A stretch of DNA of 64,000 bases, taken from assembly GCA_947589355.1 (NCBI GenBank), contig CANPZC010000001.1:186001-250000 (forward strand). The letters run 5' to 3'. The notes under the pieces were generated by a model. It did not search any database and was not told the origin of the DNA. It saw only the letters and a list, made by a program, of their open reading frames with translations. The position numbers and the translations under genes are program-made. Below are positions 18,626 to 26,559 of this stretch, piece by piece (position 1 is the stretch's first letter; each line of letters starts with the position of its first letter). This DNA comes from an uncultured Clostridia bacterium (GTDB taxonomy: Bacteria > Bacillota > Clostridia > Oscillospirales > Ruminococcaceae).

Positions 18626-20059
18626 TTATATAAATTCTTCGCCGACAGTCTGTACTTTCAGAAGATTTGTGTTGCCCGAAACGCCCAGCGGCACGCCTGC
18701 GGTAATTACCACAAGGTCGCCTGTGTTTATAAGCCCCTCCTGCACCGAAACTTCCAAAGCGTTTCTTATAAGGTCGTCGGTGTTTTCCTGCTCCGATATG
18801 AGAGAGGGTATAATGCCCCACGACATATTCATCTGTCGGCAGGTGGTCTCGTCGGTCGTAAGGCCAATTATCGGGCAGGACGGACGATATTTTGAGATCA
18901 TTCGCGCAGTGCCGCCGCCCTTTGTAACGGTTATTATCGCGTGTGCGCCAAGGTCGTGAGCGGTAGTAACAGTCGCGTGTGAAATGGCATCAGTCACCGA
19001 GGGCGAGTAGTTCGGGTCGCGCTTTATAAAGCTGTTTTTGTAGTCGATGTCGTTCTCCGTGGTCTCCGCTATCAGAGCCATTGTCTTCACCGCCTCAACG
19101 GGGAACGAGCCTGCCGCAGTCTCACCCGAGAGCATTATTGCCGATGTGCCGTCGTAAATAGCGTTTGCAACGTCGGTTATCTCGGCTCTTGTCGGGCGCG
19201 GATTGTTTATCATAGATTCCAGCATCTGCGTTGCGGTTATTACCTGCTTGCCCGCGTTGTATGCTTTTGAGATTATCTCTTTTTGTATGGCAGGTATCTG
19301 CTCAAAAGGTATCTCAACGCCCATGTCGCCGCGCGCTATCATAACGCCGTCAGCAGCCTGGAGTATCTCGTCAATGTTTTTCACACCGTCGGCATTTTCT
19401 ATTTTTGCGATAATCCGCGGTTCATACCAGCCCAGGCTGTGTGTAAAGTTGCGCAGATAGTTAATATCCGCAGCTGTGCGCACAAAAGAAGCCGCAATAA
19501 AATCGTAGCCCATTTTTGCGCCGAATTGCAGATCTTTCATGTCCTTGTCGCTTATGTACGGCATAGACAGCATAACGCCCGGCACGTTCATGCCCTTGTT
19601 GTTTGATACCAGACCGCCGTGTATTACCCTGCAAATTATCTCGCAGCCGCTTATCTTTTCTACCGTAAGGTCAATAACGCCGTCGTTTATAAGTATCTTG
19701 TTGCCGGGTTTTACGTCTTTCGGCAGCCCCATAAAGGTTATAGAGCATTTCTCCGCCGTTCCCTCAACGTCCTCGGTAGTCAGCGTGAAAAGGTCGCCGT
19801 CATGAATCTCCACGGGCTTGTTGTCTTTGAAAGTTTTCAGGCGTATCTCAGGGCCTTTTGTATCGAGCAAAGTGGCTATAGGCAGTTTCAGCTCCTCGCG
19901 CAGCTTTACTATCTGATGAAATCTCCGCTCATGCTCCTCGTAATTTGAGTGTGAAAAGTTGAACCTCGCAACGTTCATTCCTGCTTTCATAAGCTCGCGC
20001 AGAATGTCATCGCTGTCTGTCGCAGGGCCTATGGTGCAAACTATTTTTGTCTTTCTCAT
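18626..20059 (-). CDS. pyk: Pyruvate kinase
   Basis: The start at 20059 (MRKTKIVCTIGP) has AGGAG eight bases before it; the GTG nine bases further up overlaps that site. The 477-residue enzyme makes pyruvate and ATP from phosphoenolpyruvate and ADP. Motifs: RFNFSHSNYEEH near 33, the active-site segment IIAKIENADGVKNIDEIL near 220, MIARGDMGVEIP, and TATQMLESMINNPRPTRAE. It ends with the usual C-terminal regulatory domain but lacks the extra PEP-utiliser domain found in Bacillus pyruvate kinases. No clear promoter was found; it may be read from the ATPase gene 40 bases upstream. Confidence 0.97.
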   Translation of the reverse strand: MRKTKIVCTIGPATDSDDILRELMKAGMNVARFNFSHSNYEEHERRFHQIVKLREELKLPIATLLDTKGPEIRLKTFKDNKPVEIHDGDLFTLTTEDVEGTAEKCSITFMGLPKDVKPGNKILINDGVIDLTVEKISGCEIICRVIHGGLVSNNKGMNVPGVMLSMPYISDKDMKDLQFGAKMGYDFIAASFVRTAADINYLRNFTHSLGWYEPRIIAKIENADGVKNIDEILQAADGVMIARGDMGVEIPFEQIPAIQKEIISKAYNAGKQVITATQMLESMINNPRPTRAEITDVANAIYDGTSAIMLSGETAAGSFPVEAVKTMALIAETTENDIDYKNSFIKRDPNYSPSVTDAISHATVTTAHDLGAHAIITVTKGGGTARMISKYRPSCPIIGLTTDETTCRQMNMSWGIIPSLISEQENTDDLIRNALEVSVQEGLINTGDLVVITAGVPLGVSGNTNLLKVQTVGEEFI

Positions 20060-20099
20060 GTCAAACACTCCTATCCTAAAAATTTTATAGATGTAATAT

Positions 20100-21383
20100 T
20101 CAACTGCTTGCTATAGCTTTGCTGAAACTTTCTTTATCCGATATAACATTTTCGGTCAATGCTTTTATCAGCTCTTTTGAATGAAGAAGATATTCTTCTG
20201 CGGCTATATAAATAATTTTCTGCTCAGTAAATTTTGTCTCACCATTATATATAACAACTTTCGCCGATATCTTAGTTCCCGATTTTCTTTCAAAGCCGCC
20301 GCAAAACGCTTCATCGGTCAGGTGTGTGACGTGATCATCTGACAGTGTGGCATCTATCATGCATGATGTCTTTCGGGAAAAATCTGAGATGTCTATTACA
20401 GACCCTTTTCCCATGCCGCCGTCATATCTCGATACGAAAATATCGTCTGAATTTTCTGCATCTTTCGCGGTCTGATACAAAATTATATCTTCTAAAACAG
20501 CCGATTTTTCGGCATACTTTCCCTCACACGCCCGACGGTACATCACACCCGGCTGCGTAAATAAATACTCCTGCCTGCCGCCTAGTCTTGGCAGCTTATA
20601 CAGAAAATCTATGTCGTTAAGATATTCTACCACTGCCATAGCACACTCGTTATCCGTCATATCGCTGCCGATGTTCTCAATAACTTTGCTTATAAACGAG
20701 GGCAGATCGCTGTCCGCTATCTTTCTCAGCGCGGTGTATTTTTTGTCATTCCATTTTTCAAGACTACCTGCAATATTCAAAACGACCGCTGAATTTATAT
20801 ATTCGTTTGTAGTATCTTCGCTGCGAAAAACATTCGATAATACACCGCCGTGTTTTATATATTCCGTCAGCCCTTTGCCTGTCAGCTTGCTGTACTCTTT
20901 AAAGGGCATATATGTTGTATGGATAAGCCTTGTCCTGTCGTATAATTCGCCGCCTTTTGCAAGGAAAATTGCAAGGGAGTCGTCTCCTGCCAAAACGACC
21001 TTTCTGCCCTCTGCCGCATATTTGTTTGCAAGTACGCTGCTTGCACTTATAAAGTCATTCGCCTTGGTCACTTGGTCAACAAAAATATACTGCGCCTCGG
21101 GGTGAGCATCTATTGCCTCTCGCAGCTGCATCATGGTGCTGCCATATCCGCATTTCACCAAAAGGCATTTGCCAAATTCGTCTATTTTCCGTATTTGCTG
21201 AAGCATCATTGTGGTCTTCCCCGTAAAGAGCAGACCGTAAAGGCAGCAAACCTTTCTGTCATTTGGCGAGGTAATATATTTATGCAGCGCCTCGGCAACA
21301 TCTCTTTCAGTGTTTATACCGCTGAGAGTTTGCAAAGTATAGGCTTTTAAGGTCTCGCCGCTGTAAATTATCATATCTTTCAT
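20100..21383 (-). CDS. AAA-type ATPase, archaeal/DUF4143-like family
   Basis: This 427-residue protein has a P-loop GLLFTGKTTMM (about 49-59) and Walker B QYIFVDQVT near 97, then a winged-helix-like middle (YLNDIDFLYKLP) and a C-terminal alpha/beta region (SRYDGGMGKGSVIDISDF and SGTKISAKVVIYNG) of the restriction-endonuclease-like kind seen in AAA_14/DUF4143 ATPases. These proteins are numerous and often mobile; their function is unclear. It stands alone upstream of pyk, with its own promoter. The exact family assignment is by pattern only. Confidence 0.75.
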   Translation of the reverse strand: MKDMIIYSGETLKAYTLQTLSGINTERDVAEALHKYITSPNDRKVCCLYGLLFTGKTTMMLQQIRKIDEFGKCLLVKCGYGSTMMQLREAIDAHPEAQYIFVDQVTKANDFISASSVLANKYAAEGRKVVLAGDDSLAIFLAKGGELYDRTRLIHTTYMPFKEYSKLTGKGLTEYIKHGGVLSNVFRSEDTTNEYINSAVVLNIAGSLEKWNDKKYTALRKIADSDLPSFISKVIENIGSDMTDNECAMAVVEYLNDIDFLYKLPRLGGRQEYLFTQPGVMYRRACEGKYAEKSAVLEDIILYQTAKDAENSDDIFVSRYDGGMGKGSVIDISDFSRKTSCMIDATLSDDHVTHLTDEAFCGGFERKSGTKISAKVVIYNGETKFTEQKIIYIAAEEYLLHSKELIKALTENVISDKESFSKAIASS

Positions 21384-21427
21384 ATGCCCGACCCTCTTGC
21401 TTTTAATATCGCGTGTATCTGAATATT

Positions 21428-21457
21428 ATTATACTATACAAAAACGCGAACTGTCAA
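21428..21457 (-). promoter_or_regulatory. Promoter of ATPase gene
   Basis: Minus strand TTGACA (21457-21452), 18-base spacer, TATAAT (21433-21428). Confidence 0.75.
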
Positions 21458-21508
21458 TATGTTGGTTGATAAAAAATTGTGTAAACTGCTTAAAATGCTA
21501 AAAAGCCC

Positions 21509-21537
21509 TTGACAAACGGGCAAAATAGGTGTATACT
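21509..21537 (+). promoter_or_regulatory. Promoter of DAHP synthase gene
   Basis: TTGACA at 21509-21514, 17-base spacer, TATACT at 21532-21537. The leader is about 50 bases, too short for a T-box or trp-type leader. Confidence 0.8.
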
Positions 21538-21592
21538 TTAATACATAAAAGCTTAAAAGCGCTAAATTATTTCAAAGAAAGGTCATGATGAT

Positions 21593-22609
21593 ATGATAAT
21601 CGTACTTAACAACGCGACAAAGCAGGAGGACGTTGACAGCTTTGTAGAAAAGCTGCACAGCGATGGTCTGCAAACACATATAAGCGCAGGCGAACACACA
21701 ACTATAATAGGTCTTGTGGGCGATACTTCAAGGCTGGATATAGGCACTATACAGGCGCTTCCTTTTGTAGAGGACGTAAAGAGGATATCAGAGCCTTACA
21801 AGGCTGCCAACCGCAAATTCCACCCGATGGATACTATAGTTGACATTTCGGGCAAGACAAAGATAGGCGAGGGCACTTTCAGCGTTATCGCAGGGCCTTG
21901 CTCGGTCGAGACCGAAGAGCAGATGACCGAGGTAGCAAGAGATGTAAAGGCAAGCGGCGCAACACTTCTTCGCGGCGGCGCATTCAAACCGCGTACTTCG
22001 CCGTATTCTTTCCAAGGACTTGAGGGCAGGGGACTGGAGCTTCTGCTGCTTGCCAAAAAGGAAGTTGGTCTGCCGGTAGTTACCGAGATAATGGATATAA
22101 ACACGCTTGATATGTTTGCCGATGTTGACGTTATTCAGGTAGGCGCGAGAAATATGCAGAACTTCAATTTGCTCAAAGAGCTCGGCAAGTGCGACAAGCC
22201 GATACTTTTGAAAAGAGGTCTTGCCAACACCATTCAGGAGTGGCTTATGAGCGCGGAGTACATAATGGCAGGCGGCAACAACAACGTTATCCTCTGCGAG
22301 AGGGGCATAAGAACGTTTGAGACCAAAACAAGAAATACCCTCGATATTTCGGCTGTTCCCATGCTTAAAAAGCTGACGCACCTGCCTGTTATAGTAGACC
22401 CCAGCCATGCTACCGGTCTTTCGTGGATGGTTCCTACCCTTGCTAAAACCGCCGTACCCGCGGGCGCTGACGGCATTATGGTTGAGGTGCATAATGACCC
22501 TGCCAAAGCGTGGTGCGACGGCGATCAGTCGCTTGACCCCAAGCAGTTTGACGACCTTATGAAAGATCTGAAAAAGCGTGTTGAATTTGAGGGCAAGAAG
22601 ATAGTCTGA
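21593..22609 (+). CDS. aroF: 3-deoxy-7-phosphoheptulonate (DAHP) synthase
   Basis: This 338-residue enzyme condenses phosphoenolpyruvate and erythrose 4-phosphate in the first step of aromatic amino-acid synthesis. Residues 1-70 form a ferredoxin-like regulatory domain (MIIVLNNATKQEDVDSF), which in relatives gives feedback control by Tyr or Phe. The catalytic barrel carries VIAGPCSVE near 100, LLRGGAFKPRTSPYSFQG near 124, and the metal site in VDPSHATG near 267. This is the type I-beta form. It is monocistronic, with a strong promoter and terminator. Confidence 0.96.
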   Translation: MIIVLNNATKQEDVDSFVEKLHSDGLQTHISAGEHTTIIGLVGDTSRLDIGTIQALPFVEDVKRISEPYKAANRKFHPMDTIVDISGKTKIGEGTFSVIAGPCSVETEEQMTEVARDVKASGATLLRGGAFKPRTSPYSFQGLEGRGLELLLLAKKEVGLPVVTEIMDINTLDMFADVDVIQVGARNMQNFNLLKELGKCDKPILLKRGLANTIQEWLMSAEYIMAGGNNNVILCERGIRTFETKTRNTLDISAVPMLKKLTHLPVIVDPSHATGLSWMVPTLAKTAVPAGADGIMVEVHNDPAKAWCDGDQSLDPKQFDDLMKDLKKRVEFEGKKIV

Positions 22610-22632
22610 AATTCAAAAGCACACAATATTTC

Positions 22633-22661
22633 AGCCGTGCAGTTTTCTGTGCGGCTTTTTT
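22633..22661 (+). terminator. aroF terminator
   Basis: AGCCGTGCAG (22633-22642) pairs fully, with two G-T pairs, with CTGTGCGGCT (22647-22656), then TTTTTT. Confidence 0.9.
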
Positions 22662-22741
22662 ATAAATTTGTACAATTACTTTCGGTTTATCTGCCCATTT
22701 TTACGCCAAATAACGAATTGGCAGGAATTAGGTCGATTTGC

Positions 22742-22770
22742 TTGACATAAAACCGACAATATGGTAAAAT
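22742..22770 (+). promoter_or_regulatory. Promoter of the galactofuranose glycan cluster
   Basis: TTGACA at 22742-22747, 17-base spacer, TAAAAT at 22765-22770 with extended TGg. No other promoter is evident inside the six-gene cluster. Confidence 0.7.
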
Positions 22771-22792
22771 AAATAATATATACTCGGTAAGT

Positions 22793-23668
22793 ATGTCTGT
22801 TTGGCGAGTTTTCAGAAAGGTGATGTTTTTTATTCGCTATTGTAATAATGAACCTTTGTCGTTGCAGATGCTCGTTTCCTGTATGTATCAGGAGGATATG
22901 AGCATTGTTGAGAAACTGGGCATAACCGGCAGCGCGGTAGTTATAAATCAGTGTGATACGGCTGCTATAGACAGCATAAAAACACCTTTCGGCAGTGCGG
23001 CAATGTACTCCGTCACCGAGCGCGGTCTTACCAAAAGCCGCAATATGGCTATAGAAAAAGCCACGGCTGATATATGTATGCTTTCGGACGACGACGAGAG
23101 GTTTTGCGAAAACTATCGGCAAAAAATATGCCGCGCCTATAATATGCTGCCGCAGGCTGATGTTATTATATTTAAAGTTACAGATGAGGGCGGCAACGTT
23201 GCGGACAAGCCCCAGACATTCCCCGATAAGGTGATGAGACTTAAATTTCCTCAGACCATGCATGTGGCTTCGTGGCAGATATCTTTCAGAAGAAAGTCAC
23301 TCATTGAAAGCGGCGTGAGATTTGACGAGCTTTTGGGCGCAGGCTCGGGCAACGGCGCGCAGGAAGAGCTGAAATTTTTGCTGGACTGCGAAAGGGCAGG
23401 GCTTAAAATATACTATGTGCCGTTTGAGATAGCACGGGTGCAAAGAACCGATTCCACGTGGTTTGGCGGCTTTGATGAAAGCTTTTTCGAGCAGCGCGGC
23501 GCGACCACAAGATATATTCTGGGCTTTTGGCTCTCATCGCTCTATGCGGTGTACTATGTGCTGAAAAAGCACGATAAATTTGAAATTTCCGCAGGAAAAG
23601 CGCTTGCTGCCACATTCAAAGGCATTTTTGAAAACAAGATAAAACGTCAGCTAAGGCAAAGGAAGTGA
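22793..23668 (+). CDS. Family 2 glycosyltransferase
   Basis: This 291-residue cytoplasmic enzyme has a GT-A fold: LVSCMYQED near 27, a nucleotide-binding region ending RGLTKSRNMAIEKA, then the metal motif DDDERF near 100. The EELKFLLDCERAG segment near 187 is the acceptor-side acid loop. The second half has little similarity to named families. The true start is uncertain: ATG 22793 has no clear ribosome site, and ATG 22823 lies only two bases after GAAAGG. It heads the glycan cluster and its stop is four bases before the next transferase. Sugar donor unknown. Confidence 0.85.
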   Translation: MSVWRVFRKVMFFIRYCNNEPLSLQMLVSCMYQEDMSIVEKLGITGSAVVINQCDTAAIDSIKTPFGSAAMYSVTERGLTKSRNMAIEKATADICMLSDDDERFCENYRQKICRAYNMLPQADVIIFKVTDEGGNVADKPQTFPDKVMRLKFPQTMHVASWQISFRRKSLIESGVRFDELLGAGSGNGAQEELKFLLDCERAGLKIYYVPFEIARVQRTDSTWFGGFDESFFEQRGATTRYILGFWLSSLYAVYYVLKKHDKFEISAGKALAATFKGIFENKIKRQLRQRK

Positions 23669-23672
23669 TGAA

Positions 23673-24710
23673 GTGGACAAGATAGTCAGCTTTATAGTGC
23701 CCTCTTATAATTGCGAAAAGTTTTTAGATAAGTGCCTTATGTCGTTTATCCAAAGCGATATACTTGACAAAATAGAGGTAATAGCGGTAAATGACGGTTC
23801 TTCAGATAATACCGAGAAAATAGCGCTTGACTATGCCGCAAGGTATCCGCAGAGTTTCCGCGTTATATCGCAGGAAAATAAAGGTCACGGCGCCGCGCTG
23901 AACACAGGCATTGCTGCGGCGTGCGGCAAGTATATAAAAGCTGTTGATGCTGACGATTGGGTGGAAACGCAGAACCTCAAAGAGTACGTTTCGCTGCTGG
24001 AGCAGTGTAACAGCGACGTTGTGCTTACTCACCACCATACTGTTGACGCATCAACAGGCGAGGTAAAGAACTGGAAAAGCTATCCGCCAAAGTTTTTCAA
24101 GGCGTATGACTTCATATATATAATGAAAAACTGGAAGTCGTTTGACAGAAGCCTTACTTTCCACGGCATCACATATAATACGGCATTTTATAAAAAGTAC
24201 GGTATGCAGCTTTCAGAGCACGTTTTCTATGAAGACCACGAGTATGCCACGCTGCCTTGCTGCTATGCAAAAAGAATTACGCCGTTTGATATTTTTCTGT
24301 ATGACTACCGAGTGGGCGACGTTGAACAAAGCGTTTCCGAGGCAAACCAGCTTAAACGCTCGGGGCATACAAAGACCGTTATAAACAGGCTTATTGACGA
24401 GTATCAAGACCTGCGGCTGAAAAAAGGCTGCCGCGGCAGAGATTACTATTGCATGAAAACGCAGGGGCTTATGCTCAGCTACTTTCGCACCATGCTTCTT
24501 GTTGACGATGACAGGAAAGAGGGCAGAGCGGCGGCGGAGGAGATAATGCTGCGTGCAAAAAATGAAATGCCAAAGGCTTATGAATTTGCTAAAAAACAGT
24601 ATAATGCGTTTTTGCTGATGAACAGACTTCACATCGGCAAGAAAACATTTGATAAGATACTTGCCTCAAATATATACAACAAACTAAGGGGCAACCACGA
24701 TTTCAACTAA
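23673..24710 (+). CDS. Family 2 glycosyltransferase
   Basis: The GTG start follows AAAGGAAG by seven bases. The 345-residue protein is a standard GT2 GT-A enzyme: SFIVPSYNCEKFLDKCL at the front, NDGSSDNTEKIA near 40, NKGHGAALNTGI near 70, and DADDW near 92 as the metal site. EDHEYATLP near 190 holds the likely catalytic base. There is no membrane helix, so it works at the inner face on a lipid-linked or growing glycan. It lies between another GT2 and the exporter genes. Confidence 0.92.
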   Translation: MDKIVSFIVPSYNCEKFLDKCLMSFIQSDILDKIEVIAVNDGSSDNTEKIALDYAARYPQSFRVISQENKGHGAALNTGIAAACGKYIKAVDADDWVETQNLKEYVSLLEQCNSDVVLTHHHTVDASTGEVKNWKSYPPKFFKAYDFIYIMKNWKSFDRSLTFHGITYNTAFYKKYGMQLSEHVFYEDHEYATLPCCYAKRITPFDIFLYDYRVGDVEQSVSEANQLKRSGHTKTVINRLIDEYQDLRLKKGCRGRDYYCMKTQGLMLSYFRTMLLVDDDRKEGRAAAEEIMLRAKNEMPKAYEFAKKQYNAFLLMNRLHIGKKTFDKILASNIYNKLRGNHDFN

Positions 24711-24711
24711 A

Positions 24712-25623
24712 ATGGGAGGCATGACAGAATTGTCATCAATATTGAAGAAATTCAAACCAAAGGAAGGCTCTTTCTGGGAAACGTTCAAGTACAAAGATCT
24801 GCTCTATCAGCTGGTTTCAAGAGACATAAAGCTGAAGTACAGAAGAAGCTTTCTGGGATATGTGTGGAGCGTGCTCAATCCGCTGCTGATAATGATAATA
24901 ATGGCGGTGGTATTTTCGTTCCTGTTTCAGAGAAATCTGGCTCTTTTCCCGATATATCTGCTTGCAGGACGAACGATGTTTGAGTTTGTCAACAACTCGG
25001 TCGGCAAGGCTCTGGGCGCAATAACAGACAACGCAACACTGCTGAAAAAGACCTATGTGCCAAAGTATATGTTCCCGCTTTCAAAGGTAACTTCCACAAT
25101 GGTGGACTTTGTGTTCAGCCTTGGCGCACTGGTAATAGTAATGGCAGTGTTCTCGTTCACGCAGGGAAGAGTTTTGTTCTCGCTTTGGAATCTGGGCATA
25201 ATAATACCGATAATACAGGCGTATATATTTGCGCTGGGGCTGGGATTTTTCCTCGCGCAGCTGCACGTTTTCTTCCGTGATATAAGATACATCTACAATG
25301 CTTTTGTTACCATGTGGCTGTACTGCTCGGCAATATTCTATGATATAGGTATGTTCTATGAAAAGGCTGACAGACAGATAGCCGAGGGTTCTCTGCCGTA
25401 TGCAAAGTATCTGGCGTTTGTCGTAGAGAATCTCAATCCGCTGTACATCTATATAAAGCAGTTCAGATATTTTGTGTGGGTTCCCGGCATTGATAACGTT
25501 CCTTACTGGGCGGCAGTAAATCAGTGGGATTTTATTCTGGGCACTATATATGCTATAATAATGTTTGCGATAGGAACACATTTCTTCAAACGCTCGCAGG
25601 ATAAGTTTATCCTGTATATCTGA
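24712..25623 (+). CDS. Polysaccharide ABC exporter, permease (Wzm/TagG type)
   Basis: This 303-residue membrane protein has the ABC-2 pattern: an N-terminal amphipathic region with LVSRDIKLKYRRSFLGYVWSV-type segment, six membrane helices (first near 60-85, last near 275-295) and a C-terminal RSQDKFILYI tail. Such permeases move finished undecaprenyl-linked glycans to the outside. The GGGAGG near the start lies between ATG 24712 and ATG 24721; a TTG at 24730 has better spacing (ten bases), so the start is uncertain. It pairs with the ATPase 24 bases downstream. Confidence 0.93.
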   Translation: MGGMTELSSILKKFKPKEGSFWETFKYKDLLYQLVSRDIKLKYRRSFLGYVWSVLNPLLIMIIMAVVFSFLFQRNLALFPIYLLAGRTMFEFVNNSVGKALGAITDNATLLKKTYVPKYMFPLSKVTSTMVDFVFSLGALVIVMAVFSFTQGRVLFSLWNLGIIIPIIQAYIFALGLGFFLAQLHVFFRDIRYIYNAFVTMWLYCSAIFYDIGMFYEKADRQIAEGSLPYAKYLAFVVENLNPLYIYIKQFRYFVWVPGIDNVPYWAAVNQWDFILGTIYAIIMFAIGTHFFKRSQDKFILYI

Positions 25624-25647
25624 TAATACAGAGAGGTAAACATACAA

Positions 25648-26529
25648 ATGGAAAACAGCAATTCTCAGCCGCTTGATCAAGGCAGCGAGTACATCATCGA
25701 TGTTGAAGACGTTACCGTAAGGTTCAATAAATCTACGGAAAAAATAAACGACCTTAAAGAGTATTTTGTAAAGCTTGTAAAGCACCAGCTGATGTTTCAG
25801 GAATTTTTAGCTTTGCAAAATGTTTCTCTGCATATAAAAAAGGGCGAAGCATGGGCTATAATAGGTACTAACGGCAGCGGCAAATCTACACTTTTAAAAG
25901 TAATAAGCAAGATACTCAAGCCCTATAAAGGCTCTGTTACCGTAAGGGGTACTGTGGCATCACTTATAGAGCTCGGCGCAGGCATTGACCCTAAGCTTAC
26001 CGCAAGGGAAAATATATATCTCAACGGCTGTATACTTGGCTATGACAAGAAGTTTATAGACAGCAAATTTGACGAGATAGTAGAGTTTTCAGAGCTTGAA
26101 GATTTTCTCGATTCTCCCGTGCAGAACTTTTCTTCGGGTATGAAATCGCGCCTCGGCTTTTCGGTAGCCACCATAGTGCAGCCCGATATACTTATAGTTG
26201 ACGAGGTGCTGTCCGTCGGCGACGTTTTGTTCAGGAAAAAATGTATGAATAAGATGAATGAAATGCTGTCAATGGGTACAACGCTGCTGTTTGTATCGCA
26301 CAATATGCAGCAGGTGCGCGCCATGTGCAATAAGGCTATATGGCTGAACCACGGCAAGGTGCTTAAAATAGGCGATGCCGAGGGTATTTGTAATGAGTAT
26401 GAAACGAATATAGAAGCCATAAAGGCTGAGGAGCGCAAGAAACGCGCCCAGGCTGAAAAGGCTCTTAACGATCAGGCTGAAAGCATCAGAAAAAAGAGAG
26501 AACAGATGAACGCAGCCAACAAGCAGTAA
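25648..26529 (+). CDS. Polysaccharide ABC exporter, ATPase (Wzt/TagH type)
   Basis: This 293-residue ATPase has Walker A GTNGSGKST near 73, signature NFSSGMKSR near 158, Walker B DILIVDEVLSVGD near 178 and switch His in FVSHNMQQV. The lead-in region 20-50 (VRFNKSTEKINDLKEYF) is typical of Wzt/TagH/RfbE ATPases. The C-terminal tail (about 250-293) is a charged Lys/Glu/Ala/Arg helix rather than the carbohydrate-binding domain of Wzt proteins that recognise a capped glycan end. It partners the permease upstream. Confidence 0.95.
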   Translation: MENSNSQPLDQGSEYIIDVEDVTVRFNKSTEKINDLKEYFVKLVKHQLMFQEFLALQNVSLHIKKGEAWAIIGTNGSGKSTLLKVISKILKPYKGSVTVRGTVASLIELGAGIDPKLTARENIYLNGCILGYDKKFIDSKFDEIVEFSELEDFLDSPVQNFSSGMKSRLGFSVATIVQPDILIVDEVLSVGDVLFRKKCMNKMNEMLSMGTTLLFVSHNMQQVRAMCNKAIWLNHGKVLKIGDAEGICNEYETNIEAIKAEERKKRAQAEKALNDQAESIRKKREQMNAANKQ

Positions 26530-26559
26530 AACAGCAAAACAGAAAGGAAGATGCAAAAA

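Noticed and set aside
21538..21592. Possible leader attenuator or T-box before DAHP synthase
   Set aside because: The leader is only about 50 bases and has no T-box sequence or alternative hairpins.
23450..23465. Second parS-like sequence inside the first glycosyltransferase gene
   Set aside because: Only the inner ten bases (TTCCACGTGG) match and all six outer positions differ, giving 10 of 16. It encodes conserved protein sequence and is likely chance.
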